A DNA stretch of 8,194 nt from Mycobacterium sp. (GCA_023264755.1 JAHFVB010000213.1:1-8194), one strand, 5' to 3'; numbered from the stretch's first letter, positions 1 to 6,172 are shown. The notes: generated by a model not told the origin, from the sequence alone. Program-made: numbers and translations.

Positions 1-407
1 CCGGGGAATATCGGCACTCCGGCCGCCCGGGCCGCCGCTCGCGCGGTGTGCTTGGCGCCGAACACGCTCAGTTGATGCGGTGACGGTCCCACGAACACCA
101 GTCCCGCCGACTCCACCGCGGCCGCGAAATCGGCGTCCTCCGAGAGGAATCCATATCCGGGGTGAACCATCCCCGCCCCGGTCTCTTGCGCCGCCTCGAG
201 GATGACATCCGCCCGCAGGTAGCTCTCCGCCGGCGCGGCGGGCCCCAGCCGCACCGCTTCGTCGGCGAGTCTCACGTGAGGTGCGCCGCGGTCGGCATCG
301 GAGAACACGGCCACGGTCCGCAGCCCCATCGAACGCGCGACGCGGACCAACCGCACCGCGATCTCACCCCGGTTGGCGATGAGCACCGTGTCACCGGCGG
401 CGCTCAT
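1..407 (-). CDS. Biotin carboxylase domain protein, likely urea carboxylase / urea amidolyase (5' part only)
   Basis: This is the first 135 residues of a biotin-dependent carboxylase; the rest lies left of the window. The biotin carboxylase N-terminal fold is clear: VLIANRGEIAVRLVR at residues 8-22, AVFSDAD at 33-39, and VHPGYGFLSED at 81-91. In this family the enzyme carboxylates biotin using ATP and bicarbonate. The stretch FGAKHTAR at 116-123, followed by AAGVPIFPG, resembles urea carboxylases (FGxKHTAR) more than acetyl/propionyl-CoA carboxylases, which usually have MGDK there. I therefore infer urea carboxylase or a fused urea amidolyase, which turns urea into allophanate for nitrogen use. 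The ATG at 407 has a GGGGAGG Shine-Dalgarno about 4 nt upstream. The gene is transcribed away from yciI and appears to be first in its unit. An acyl-CoA carboxylase alpha subunit remains possible because the substrate-determining part is missing. Confidence 0.85.
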   Translation of the reverse strand, partial: MSAAGDTVLIANRGEIAVRLVRVARSMGLRTVAVFSDADRGAPHVRLADEAVRLGPAAPAESYLRADVILEAAQETGAGMVHPGYGFLSEDADFAAAVESAGLVFVGPSPHQLSVFGAKHTARAAARAAGVPIFP

Positions 408-453
408 CTGGCCTCCCCGAAGTTTGCGGCCGCCACGGCGGCGGCAATGATTT

Positions 454-467
454 CTGTCAGATGACAG
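454..467. promoter_or_regulatory. Palindromic operator-like site upstream of the carboxylase gene
   Basis: CTGTCA-GA-TGACAG is a perfect 6-bp dyad around a 2-bp centre, 47-60 bp upstream of the carboxylase ATG. Its flanks (TTTCTG...) and half-site order match a second palindrome at 3600-3621 in front of the APC permease, with 14 of 20 bases identical when the two 20-bp stretches at 451-470 and 3601-3620 are aligned. The size and symmetry fit a dimeric helix-turn-helix regulator such as a GntR-family protein. No regulator gene is in the window, so its identity is unknown. Confidence 0.5.
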
Positions 468-617
468 TTTTCGGGTCGGGGGCCGACTCGTGGTTGCGGC
501 GGTGTAACCGATGGCTTCGAGTCCGTTAACAACGCGCGTCCCACGTGTCGCTGAAGTGACGAGACTTCGAGCCGTCCGCTGGTCCTGCGAGCGGGCGCCG
601 AAGGCGGCCGCGCCAAC

Positions 618-630
618 TAAGGTCGCTGAC
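618..630 (+). promoter_or_regulatory. Candidate -10 element (leaderless) or ribosome binding site for the YciI gene
   Basis: TAAGGT at 618-623 fits the mycobacterial -10 consensus TANNNT. It lies 7 nt before the GTG at 631, so transcription could begin at the start codon itself. The same bases include AAGGT at 619-623, which could instead serve as a Shine-Dalgarno at 7 nt spacing. The sequence cannot tell these apart. Either reading supports the GTG at 631 over upstream starts. Confidence 0.4.
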
Positions 631-906
631 GTGTTTCACGTCCTGACATTGACTTATCTACAGCCCTCCGACGTCGTCGCCCAAGCCCGACCGGCTCACC
701 TCGAATGGATCGACCAGGAGGTTGGCCGCGGGCGGCTGATTCTCACCGGCCGCCTGGAGTCACAGACCGGCGGGGTGCTGATCACCGGTGACATCACCGT
801 CGAGGACGCCGAGACGCTGATCGCCCACGACCCCTACCAGCTGGCCGGCCTGGTGCGATATGACCGCGTAAGCTTCACCGGAGGCCCGCGCGCACCGGGG
901 CTGTGA
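631..906 (+). CDS. YciI-like (YCII domain) family protein
   Basis: This 91-residue protein has the size and layout of a stand-alone YCII domain: a first strand FHVLTLTYL, then RPAHLEWIDQEVGRGRL with the conserved His at residue 23, then LTGRLESQTGG, and HDPYQLAGL at 66-74. The C-terminal DPYxxAGL segment and the HLxWI segment are typical of the family. YCII proteins are small ferredoxin-like-fold dimers; members are related to muconolactone isomerase and chlorodienelactone-processing enzymes, but most have no known substrate. The GTG at 631 was chosen because the domain begins immediately there; an ATG at 511 would add 40 residues with no family resemblance. The gene reads in the same direction as adhC, 137 bp upstream of it, and an operon link is not evident. 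No specific function can be given. Confidence 0.85.
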   Translation: MFHVLTLTYLQPSDVVAQARPAHLEWIDQEVGRGRLILTGRLESQTGGVLITGDITVEDAETLIAHDPYQLAGLVRYDRVSFTGGPRAPGL

Positions 907-948
907 GTTTGCGGCCCGGGGAATTAATCACGGGTGGCCCCCCGTTGC

Positions 949-1004
949 GTGAACGAGGGGCAGCGCTGCGCCTCATTCGTTACCTTCGCTAAACTTCAGT
1001 GAAG
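949..1004. promoter_or_regulatory. Putative adhC control region with nested dyads
   Basis: The 137-bp gap before adhC holds several symmetric elements. GTGAACGAG at 949-957 is loosely mirrored by ATTCGTTAC at 975-983, with a perfect 10-bp palindrome GCAGCGCTGC (960-969) between them. A further dyad CTTCA-G-TGAAG lies at 994-1004. TAAACT at 990-995 fits the TANNNT -10 consensus and would give a leader of roughly 40 nt before the ATG at 1044. The outer arms match only with a gap, so operator function is a suggestion. Confidence 0.35.
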
Positions 1005-1043
1005 GCTGACTTGAAATTCGACGTAAAAGAGGCACGTAGAGAC

Positions 1044-2099
1044 ATGAGCACAACCGTTTCGGCATACGCCGCCACCGGCAAGTGGGGCACTGACGCGCCA
1101 CTGATCAAGACCACCATCGAGCGCCGCGACGTCGGCCCGGCCGACGTCGCCATCGACATCAAGTTCGCGGGCATCTGCCACTCCGACCTGCACACCATCA
1201 GTGCAGAGTGGGGCGAGGTGAAGTTCCCGATGGTGCCAGGACACGAGATCGCCGGCATCGTCACCGAGGTCGGCGCCGAGGTCACCAAGTACCAGGTCGG
1301 CGACCGCGTCGGCGTCGGGTGCTTCGTCGACTCCTGTCGCGAGTGCGAGAACTGCAAGGCCGGTGACGAGCAGTACTGCAACAACCCCGGCATGATCGGC
1401 ACCTACAACGGCATCGGTCGCGACGGCAACCCGACCCAGGGCGGCTACAGCGACGCGATCGTGGTCGACGAGAACTACGTGCTGTCCATCCCCGACTCCA
1501 TCCCGCTCGACAAGGCAGCCCCGCTGCTGTGCGCAGGCATCACGACCTACTCCCCGCTGCGGCACTGGGACGCCGGCCCCGGCAAGCGGGTCGCGGTCAT
1601 CGGCCTGGGCGGCCTCGGCCACCTCGGCGTGAAGTTGGCCGCCGCGATGGGTGCAGAGGTGACGGTGCTGAGCCAGTCGCTCAAGAAGATGGAGGACGGC
1701 CTGCGGTTGGGCGCCTCCGAGTACTACGCCACCAGCGACACCGATACCTTCAAGAAGCTACGGGGCTCGTTCGACCTGATCCTGAACACGGTGTCGGCGA
1801 ATCTGAACATGGCCGACTACCTCGGCCTACTGAAGCTCGACGGCACGCTCGTCGAACTCGGCATGCCCGAGAATCCGATGCCGGTGCCGGCGGGAGTCCT
1901 GATCTTCGGGCGGCGCAGGCTGTCCGGCTCGTTGATCGGCGGCATCCGGGAGACCCAGGAGATGCTCGACTTCTGCGCCGAGCACGATGTCACACCGGAG
2001 ATCGAGGTCATCGAGGCGTCCTACGTCAACGAGGCCTACCAACGGATGCTCGCCAGCGACGTTCGGTACCGCTTCGTCATCGACAACGCGACGATCTAA
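1044..2099 (+). CDS. adhC: NAD(P)-dependent zinc alcohol dehydrogenase AdhC
   Basis: This 351-residue medium-chain dehydrogenase belongs to the cinnamyl-alcohol-dehydrogenase-like group and closely resembles M. tuberculosis Rv3045 as I remember it. Family members interconvert aldehydes and primary alcohols in the cytosol; the BCG homologue is NADP(H)-dependent with a preference for aldehyde reduction. Visible features: catalytic zinc ligands Cys45 (GICHSD), His67 (PGHE) and Cys163 (LLCAG); structural zinc cysteines 98, 101, 104 and 112; and the Rossmann glycine motif GLGGLGHLG at 187-195. SQS at 210-212, after the second strand, is consistent with NADP binding. The ATG at 1044 is preceded by AAGAGG at 1027-1032 and gives the family's normal N-terminus ([10 protein letters not shown]). 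An in-frame GTG at 999 would add 15 unfamiliar residues. Codon use is strongly biased to C-ending codons and AAG, suggesting good expression. A strong hairpin follows, so it is probably monocistronic. Confidence 0.95.
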   Translation: MSTTVSAYAATGKWGTDAPLIKTTIERRDVGPADVAIDIKFAGICHSDLHTISAEWGEVKFPMVPGHEIAGIVTEVGAEVTKYQVGDRVGVGCFVDSCRECENCKAGDEQYCNNPGMIGTYNGIGRDGNPTQGGYSDAIVVDENYVLSIPDSIPLDKAAPLLCAGITTYSPLRHWDAGPGKRVAVIGLGGLGHLGVKLAAAMGAEVTVLSQSLKKMEDGLRLGASEYYATSDTDTFKKLRGSFDLILNTVSANLNMADYLGLLKLDGTLVELGMPENPMPVPAGVLIFGRRRLSGSLIGGIRETQEMLDFCAEHDVTPEIEVIEASYVNEAYQRMLASDVRYRFVIDNATI

Positions 2100-2111
2100 C
2101 CCACGACGGAC

Positions 2112-2153
2112 CGACGACGGGCGGGGCCTCTTCCGAGGCTCCGCCCGTCGTCG
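2112..2153 (+). terminator. Rho-independent-type terminator hairpin after adhC
   Basis: Two 19-nt arms, 2112-2130 and 2135-2153, pair around a TTCC loop with only one non-Watson-Crick pair (a G-U wobble in RNA). The hairpin starts 12 nt after the adhC stop codon. There is no T-tract, as is common for mycobacterial intrinsic terminators. It should insulate adhC from the methyltransferase gene downstream. Confidence 0.85.
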
Positions 2154-2180
2154 CGTCGGCACCCTGGCGAGCTAGTTTGC

Positions 2181-2192
2181 TAGCGTTGAGAG
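2181..2192 (+). promoter_or_regulatory. Candidate leaderless promoter of the first methyltransferase
   Basis: TAGCGT at 2181-2186 fits the mycobacterial -10 consensus TANNNT and lies exactly 6 nt before the GTG at 2193, the spacing expected if transcription starts at the start codon. It overlaps a small dyad, GCTAG (2171-2175) with CTAGC (2180-2184). GAGAGG just before the GTG is too close to act as an ordinary Shine-Dalgarno. The strong adhC terminator upstream supports a separate promoter here. No convincing -35 box is seen. Confidence 0.5.
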
Positions 2193-3068
2193 GTGAGCGA
2201 TGACGAGGTCGAGCACCACGAGCCGCCGTCGGCTCCCGACAGCACGGCGGTCCGCGTAGCGCTTTGGCGGGCACTGCATCTCGAAGTCGACGACGCTCCA
2301 CCCGTGTTCGTCGACGACGTCGGGATGCGCCTGGCCCAACCCGACCCGGACTGGCGTTCGCGCGGCGACATGACCCCGGATGCGACGGCGGCCTTCCGCG
2401 CCTCGATCGTGGCGCGCGCGCGTTTCGTCGACGACCTGGTCTGCGAATGCGCCGCCGAGGGCATCGACCAATACGTCGTGCTCGGCGCGGGATTGGACAC
2501 CTTTGCCCAGCGCCATCCCGAGCTCACTGACCGGCTGCGGATCTACGAAGTCGATCGCCCAGGCACCCAGGAGTGGAAGCGCCGCAGGCTCATCGCGGAG
2601 GGCTACCCGTTGCCGACCACCCTAAGACTGGTGCCGGTCGACTTCGAAAGCGGCCAATCTTGGTGGGATTCGTTGCAGAACAACGGGTTCGACGCAAGCC
2701 GCCCAGCGGTGGTGGCATCCACCGGAGTCAGCATGTATCTGACCAAGGCGGCCACCGAGGCCACCCTGCAACAGCTGGCCGCGATGGCGCCGGGATCCAC
2801 GTTGGCCATGACCTTCCTGCTACCACTGGACTTGGTCGACCCAGCCGAGCGGTCGCTGCAGGCCGATGTCGAGCGGGCGGCGCGCGCCTCGGGAACACCG
2901 TTCCTCAGCCACTACGCACCGCAGGCGATGGTCGAGCTATGCCTGGCGGCGGGGTTCTCGGCGGCCCGCTGCGTAGGGCCCGGCGAACTCACCGAGCGCT
3001 ACTTCGCGGGACGCACCGACGGACTACGTCCGCCCAGCGCCGAGCAACTGGTGGTGGCGACGGTGTAG
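2193..3068 (+). CDS. Class I SAM-dependent methyltransferase, TIGR00027 / LCM-like family
   Basis: This 291-residue protein belongs to the large mycobacterial group of putative S-adenosylmethionine methyltransferases (PF04072-like). The SAM-binding motif I is VVLGAGLDTFAQR at 95-107. EVDRPGTQEWKRRRL at 119-133 carries the acidic end of strand 2 (Glu119, Asp121) and the family's D-P-x-x-x-x-x-K segment. VDF at 149-151 matches motif III, and ASTGVSMYLT at 175-184 matches motif IV. Where many relatives have Glu-Gly before the MYL segment, this protein has Thr-Gly; the second methyltransferase in this window has the usual TEGMLMYL. The substrate is unknown for nearly all family members; some act on small metabolites, lipids or carboxyl groups. 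The GTG at 2193 gives a full-length family N-terminus. It sits alone between the adhC terminator and a convergent DUF3349 gene. Confidence 0.9.
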   Translation: MSDDEVEHHEPPSAPDSTAVRVALWRALHLEVDDAPPVFVDDVGMRLAQPDPDWRSRGDMTPDATAAFRASIVARARFVDDLVCECAAEGIDQYVVLGAGLDTFAQRHPELTDRLRIYEVDRPGTQEWKRRRLIAEGYPLPTTLRLVPVDFESGQSWWDSLQNNGFDASRPAVVASTGVSMYLTKAATEATLQQLAAMAPGSTLAMTFLLPLDLVDPAERSLQADVERAARASGTPFLSHYAPQAMVELCLAAGFSAARCVGPGELTERYFAGRTDGLRPPSAEQLVVATV

Positions 3069-3072
3069 CGGC

Positions 3073-3090
3073 GCGGGCGGGTTCGCCCGC
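3073..3090. terminator. Hairpin between the convergent methyltransferase and DUF3349 genes
   Basis: GCGGGCG at 3073-3079 pairs perfectly with CGCCCGC at 3084-3090 around a 4-nt loop, starting 5 nt after the methyltransferase stop. The short GC-only stem lacks a T-tract. Being symmetric, it could end transcripts from both sides. Confidence 0.6.
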
Positions 3091-3100
3091 CCGCCGGTCC

Positions 3101-3160
3101 CCGTCAGCCCCGGCTAGTCCCCGTCAGTCCCGGCTAGTCCCCGTCAGTCCCGGCTAGTCC
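3101..3160. repeat. Three tandem copies of a 20-bp repeat
   Basis: The 20-bp unit CCGTCAGTCCCGGCTAGTCC occurs three times head to tail, at 3101-3120, 3121-3140 and 3141-3160. The first copy differs at one base (C for T at its eighth position) and the other two are identical. The array lies between two convergent genes, and its last copy runs into the DUF3349 gene, providing its TAG stop (3154-3156). Each unit carries a CTAG. A small minisatellite-like array such as this could vary in copy number between strains. Confidence 0.9.
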
Positions 3161-3474
3161 TTGCCGACTCCGGCCAGCGGCCAGCCGGCGGCGGCCAGCT
3201 TGGCCGCCACTCGCGCCACGTTCTCCGGGCCTGCGTCGTGGTGGGTGACCTCGGAGATGAACTCCCCGATCTCGTCGGTGGTGATTTCGCCGTCGGCCAG
3301 CGCCGGCGAACCCGCAGCAGTGATGTGGCGGACGACTTCCTTGATCTGGTCGTCCGTCAACGGGGTGCTGCGCAGCAGGGCCAGCAACGGAACCCGATCA
3401 GGGCCGGGCACGCCTTCGGGATAGCCGGCGCGAAGCCAGTTCAGGATGGACTCGAATAGCGACGTGGTGGTCAC
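3154..3474 (-). CDS. DUF3349 family protein (Rv3046c-like position)
   Basis: This small, mostly helical protein of 106 residues looks like the actinobacterial DUF3349 family: LFESILNWLRAGYPEGVPGPDRVPLLALL at 6-34, where the W-L-x-x-G-Y-P-x-G-V-P-x-x-D run and the following P-L-L-A-L-L are characteristic. A second helical part follows, with EITTDEIGEFISEVTHHDAGPENVARVAAKLAAAGWPL at 63-100. Structures have been solved for mycobacterial members such as Rv0543c, but no function is established. The GTG at 3474 was chosen because family proteins begin close to the TTTSLFES segment. An ATG at 3537 would add 21 residues rich in Trp and Cys that look non-native, though it has a passable ribosome site. 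Its placement downstream of adhC on the opposite strand agrees with the adhC/Rv3046c order in M. tuberculosis. Its stop codon lies inside a tandem repeat. Confidence 0.8.
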   Translation of the reverse strand: MTTTSLFESILNWLRAGYPEGVPGPDRVPLLALLRSTPLTDDQIKEVVRHITAAGSPALADGEITTDEIGEFISEVTHHDAGPENVARVAAKLAAAGWPLAGVGKD

Positions 3475-3726
3475 ACCGCCAAGTGTCTCGGCCGGCGGAC
3501 GTACGCACCACCGCCAACCGCACAGTTCCCCAGTCATTCACCACTCGTTCACGAACGGGTGACGGGTGCGGCGGCCAGCCTGGGCTGCCACCAACAGGGT
3601 TTTCTGCCAGTTGGCAGAAAAGATCGCCGCTCGAGTTGTCAGGCACGGGTCCGGATGCGACGCTCAGGGGCGGAACTGCACGCCGCAGGCCAATAATGCA
3701 ATCCAATCCGAATCAGGATGGCGTAG
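3475..3726. other. Divergent intergenic region between DUF3349 and the APC permease
   Basis: The 252-bp gap separates divergent genes and carries the dyads listed at 3542-3621. On the permease side, TTGTCA at 3636-3641 is a fair -35 box, with GACGCT at 3659-3664 as a poor -10 candidate 17 nt later. AGGATG at 3715-3720 is a good Shine-Dalgarno 6 nt before the permease ATG. I see no coding potential or RNA gene. Confidence 0.5.
3542..3621. promoter_or_regulatory. Cluster of three dyad-symmetric sites upstream of the APC permease
   Basis: Three inverted repeats follow one another. The first has CACTCGTTC (3542-3550) and GAACGGGTG (3553-3561), with one mismatch. The second has CAGCC (3576-3580) and GGCTG (3583-3587). 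The third is the strongest, TTTTCTGCCA (3600-3609) and TGGCAGAAAA (3612-3621), a perfect 10-bp dyad around GT. Their centres are 30 and 29 bp apart, close to three helical turns. The third resembles the palindrome at 454-467 and is the best operator candidate; it lies 105 bp before the permease ATG. Confidence 0.55.
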
Positions 3727-5331
3727 ATGACCACTGAATCCGCAGAAGTCGGACCAACTGCGCAAGCCCCCGCCGGGCTGAAAAAGGGTGCCGTAGGCAT
3801 CGTCGCGGTGCTGTTCATGGCAGTCGCGAACGCCGCGCCGATCACGGCCATGACCGGCAACACGCCCATCGCGGTCGGGTTCGGCAACGGGCTCGGTGCC
3901 CCCGCCGGATTTCTCTTCGCCACGATCATCCTGACGCTGTTCGCATTGGGCTACGTGGCAATGGCCAGATACATCACCACCACCGGCGCCTTCTACGGAT
4001 TCATTTCGCACGGCCTCGGACAGATCTGGGGCATGGCCAGCGGGATGCTCGCGACCTTCGCGTACGTGGTGTTCGAGGGCTCGCTCATCGGCGGGTGCGC
4101 CTACTTCGCCAACGATGCCGTCAACACCATCTTCGGCGTCAACATCCACTGGCTGGTGTTCGCCATCGTCGCCACGGTCGCCATCGGCGCGCTATGCCAC
4201 TTCCACATCAGCCTGACCGCCGCGATCCTGGGCGTCACGCTGACATGCGAGGTGGTCATCCTGCTCGCGCTGGCGTTCTCGGTGATCTTCTCCGGCGGCG
4301 GACCGGACGGCTTCATGCTCAAGCAGACGGTGATGCTGAACAATGCCTTCGAGAGCCTGCCCGCAGGCGCGTACGGCACCGCCGCGGTCACCGGTTCGAT
4401 GGCAATCGGCCTGTTCTTCGCGTTCTGGTCGTGGGTGGGCTTCGAGACCACCGCGGTCTACGGCGAGGAGTCGCGCAACCCGAAGAAGATCGTGCCCCGG
4501 GCCACCATCATCGCGGTGGTCGGACTTGGCCTGTTCTACACGTTCATCTCGGCGATGGTGTTGGCTGGCAACGGCGCCAAGGAATCGGTCGAGGCCTCGA
4601 TCAGCGCCAACCCGTTGGACCTGTTCTTCAAGCTGGTGGATGCCAAGCTGGGCGCGGTTCCGTTGGACATCTACAAGATCCTGTTGGTGATCGGTTCGTT
4701 CGCGTGCGCGTTGGCCTTTCACAACGCGGCCTCGCGCTACCTGTTCGCCCTGGGTCGCGAGATTCCCTCCGACAAGATCAAGAACACCATCGGTGCGGCA
4801 CATCCCTCGCACGGGTCTCCTTACATCGCCTCGGCCATCCAGAGCGTCATCACGCTGGTGATCGTGCTGCTGTTCTTCGCCTTCACGGCCGTGCAGGTGC
4901 CCGACGCGAACGGCACGCCCGTCGACACCCCGGCGTTGGTGCCCTACGTGAACATCTACGGGCTCCTGGCGCTGATCGGCACAGCGGCGATCCTGCTGGT
5001 GCAGGCGATTTGCTCTGCTGCGGTGATCTCGTACTTCTGGGCCAAGAAGACTCATCGGGGCAACGTCATCACTACGCTCATGTGCCCGCTGATCGGCGGG
5101 GTGGCGATGCTGTACGTGGTCTGGACGCTGTGGGACAACCGGGCCTTCGCCGCTGGACTCGCGTCGGGCTCGGACGTCTTCAAGGTCGGGCCGTACATGA
5201 TCCTCGCCGTGTTCGTGATCGGCCTGGTGTACGCGATCTGGTTGCGTCAGGCCAAGCCGGAGACCTACGCCGAGATCGGCCGCACCGTCATGGACGACGC
5301 GCACGAGCGGTCCGAGGAAGCGACTTCGTAG
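3727..5331 (+). CDS. APC superfamily amino acid permease
   Basis: This 534-residue membrane protein has about 12 hydrophobic segments separated by short loops, a hydrophilic N-terminal tail of about 20 residues and a charged C-terminal tail. APC hallmarks are visible: the first segment with NAAPITAMTGNTP at 35-47, FWSWVGFETTAVYGEESRNP at 233-252 (the family's most conserved stretch), FHNAASRYLFALGRE at 331-345, and HPSHGSPYIAS at 359-369 before a later membrane segment. Such proteins carry amino acids or amines across the inner membrane by proton or sodium symport or by exchange; the substrate cannot be read from sequence. The ATG at 3727 has AGGATG 6 nt upstream. It appears monocistronic, with a hairpin just after its stop and a convergent gene. 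The palindrome upstream is shared with the urea-carboxylase-like gene; permeases of this family are often linked to such genes, so a nitrogen role is plausible but inferred. Confidence 0.9.
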   Translation: MTTESAEVGPTAQAPAGLKKGAVGIVAVLFMAVANAAPITAMTGNTPIAVGFGNGLGAPAGFLFATIILTLFALGYVAMARYITTTGAFYGFISHGLGQIWGMASGMLATFAYVVFEGSLIGGCAYFANDAVNTIFGVNIHWLVFAIVATVAIGALCHFHISLTAAILGVTLTCEVVILLALAFSVIFSGGGPDGFMLKQTVMLNNAFESLPAGAYGTAAVTGSMAIGLFFAFWSWVGFETTAVYGEESRNPKKIVPRATIIAVVGLGLFYTFISAMVLAGNGAKESVEASISANPLDLFFKLVDAKLGAVPLDIYKILLVIGSFACALAFHNAASRYLFALGREIPSDKIKNTIGAAHPSHGSPYIASAIQSVITLVIVLLFFAFTAVQVPDANGTPVDTPALVPYVNIYGLLALIGTAAILLVQAICSAAVISYFWAKKTHRGNVITTLMCPLIGGVAMLYVVWTLWDNRAFAAGLASGSDVFKVGPYMILAVFVIGLVYAIWLRQAKPETYAEIGRTVMDDAHERSEEATS

Positions 5332-5339
5332 CGCCCAGC

Positions 5340-5359
5340 TAGTCGGCGGTACCCGGCTA
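5340..5359. terminator. Short hairpin between convergent permease and transglutaminase genes
   Basis: Bases 5340-5346 pair with 5353-5359 (7 bp including one G-T pair) around a 6-nt loop, in the 25-bp gap between the permease stop and the transglutaminase stop. The right arm overlaps the TAG stop of the transglutaminase. The stem is short and lacks a T-tract. Confidence 0.4.
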
Positions 5360-6166
5360 CTTGGCTGCCTCGTCGGCCCACACCTTGAAGCTCGTCAACG
5401 TGTTGACGCCAAAGGCGTTGCTCAGCGCAACGTCTGCGGCATCGCGGCCGCGTGCGATCAGTACCCGGCCGATGCGCGGCACGTTGTTTCGGGCGTCGAA
5501 GGTGTGCCAATGGCCGCCGAGGTACACCTCGAACCAGGCCGCGAAGTCCATCGGCCCGTACGGCGGCGGCAGGCCGATGTCGGGGAGGTATCCGGTGCAG
5601 TACCTGGTCGGGATGTTCATGCAGCGACAGAACGCCACCGCCAGATGGGTGAAGTCACGACAGACGCCCACCCGTTGGTGAAAGGCCTCCATGGCCGTGC
5701 GCGTGTTGTCCGCCTGCTGGTAGTCGAAGGTGATGTGGCGGTGCACGTAATCGCAGATGGCCTGAACGCGGTCCCATCCTGGCGGAGTCTGCCCGAAGAG
5801 GTCCCACGCCGTCTGCGATAGCCGGTCGGTGTCGCAGTACCGGCTGCCGAGCAGGAAGATGAGCGTCTCCGCGGGCAGCTCCTGGACCGAAATCTGTCGT
5901 GCGTCGGGAAACACCGCGTCGGGCAATCCGCTGTCGTTGACGATGGCATCGGCGCTGACGCGAGTCTGGCCCTTGGGCGCAACGATGCGCGTGCACCAGT
6001 TGCCGAAGTCGTCGCGATAACCCGACATCGGAATCGGTGGCTCGACGCGCAGCGCATCTCGGCCGACCAGATCGGACACGCGCGTGAAGTGAACGTTGAG
6101 ATTGAAGATCATCGGGGTGGGCTGCGGGCAGTCGAAGACCATCTCGAAGCCGACGTTCAGTTGCAC
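5357..6166 (-). CDS. Transglutaminase-like cysteine peptidase-fold protein, Anbu-linked
   Basis: This 269-residue protein has the bacterial transglutaminase N-terminal beta domain (about 1-85) followed by a transglutaminase core (about 105-230). The nucleophile is Cys169 in GVCRDF, on the helix leading to THLAVAFCRCMNIPTRY. The usual third catalytic residue is seen as Asp224 in WHTFDARNN. The His that normally starts the HAWxE segment is Ala209 (MDFAAWFEVYL); the codon reads GCG, so this is not a reading error on my part. The PRIGRVLIARGRDAADVALSNAFG tail (230-253) is typical of the bacterial subgroup found with Anbu and ATP-grasp genes. No signal peptide is visible, so a cytosolic place is likely. 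Known relatives are proposed to cleave or transfer isopeptide or amide bonds. The GTG at 6166 has GGGAGG 6 nt upstream. It lies 67 bp downstream of the Anbu gene on the same strand, probably co-transcribed. Confidence 0.9.
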   Translation of the reverse strand: MQLNVGFEMVFDCPQPTPMIFNLNVHFTRVSDLVGRDALRVEPPIPMSGYRDDFGNWCTRIVAPKGQTRVSADAIVNDSGLPDAVFPDARQISVQELPAETLIFLLGSRYCDTDRLSQTAWDLFGQTPPGWDRVQAICDYVHRHITFDYQQADNTRTAMEAFHQRVGVCRDFTHLAVAFCRCMNIPTRYCTGYLPDIGLPPPYGPMDFAAWFEVYLGGHWHTFDARNNVPRIGRVLIARGRDAADVALSNAFGVNTLTSFKVWADEAAK

Positions 6167-6172
6167 GATGCG

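Larger units (their letters stand above)
408..630. other. Divergent intergenic region between the carboxylase and the YciI gene
   Basis: This 223-bp stretch separates two divergent genes and should hold promoters for both. It contains the palindrome at 454-467 (listed separately) and a weaker inverted repeat, GAAGT at 554-558 with ACTTC at 565-569. I see no convincing gene in it. A 70-codon minus-strand reading frame ends in an ATGA overlap with the carboxylase start, but it resembles nothing I know and runs through the putative operator. No clear -35/-10 pair for the carboxylase could be picked out by eye. Confidence 0.5.

Noticed and set aside
404..616. 70-codon minus-strand reading frame ending in an ATGA overlap with the carboxylase start
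   Set aside because: No family resemblance, no good ribosome site, and it crosses the palindrome and likely promoters of two divergent genes. The ATGA overlap is probably chance.
996..1622. Minus-strand frame of 208 codons inside adhC
   Set aside because: Val/Ala/Asp-rich antisense product with no family signal; adhC itself is unambiguous.
3101..3160. CRISPR array
   Set aside because: The 20-bp units are directly abutting with no spacers, so this is a simple tandem repeat.
3475..3537. N-terminal extension of the DUF3349 protein to the ATG at 3537
   Set aside because: The 21 extra residues contain several Trp and Cys and do not look like the family; the GTG at 3474 gives the expected start. 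Some doubt remains because the GTG has only a weak ribosome site.
4192..5304. Long minus-strand open frame of 370 codons inside the APC permease
   Set aside because: Its product is rich in Arg, His, Asp and Gln with low complexity, typical of an antisense frame of a GC-rich gene; the permease frame has clear membrane segments and family motifs.
4095..5342. Plus-strand open frame of 415 codons overlapping the permease in another frame
   Set aside because: Arg/Gly/His-rich translation without any recognisable domain; a shadow of the permease.
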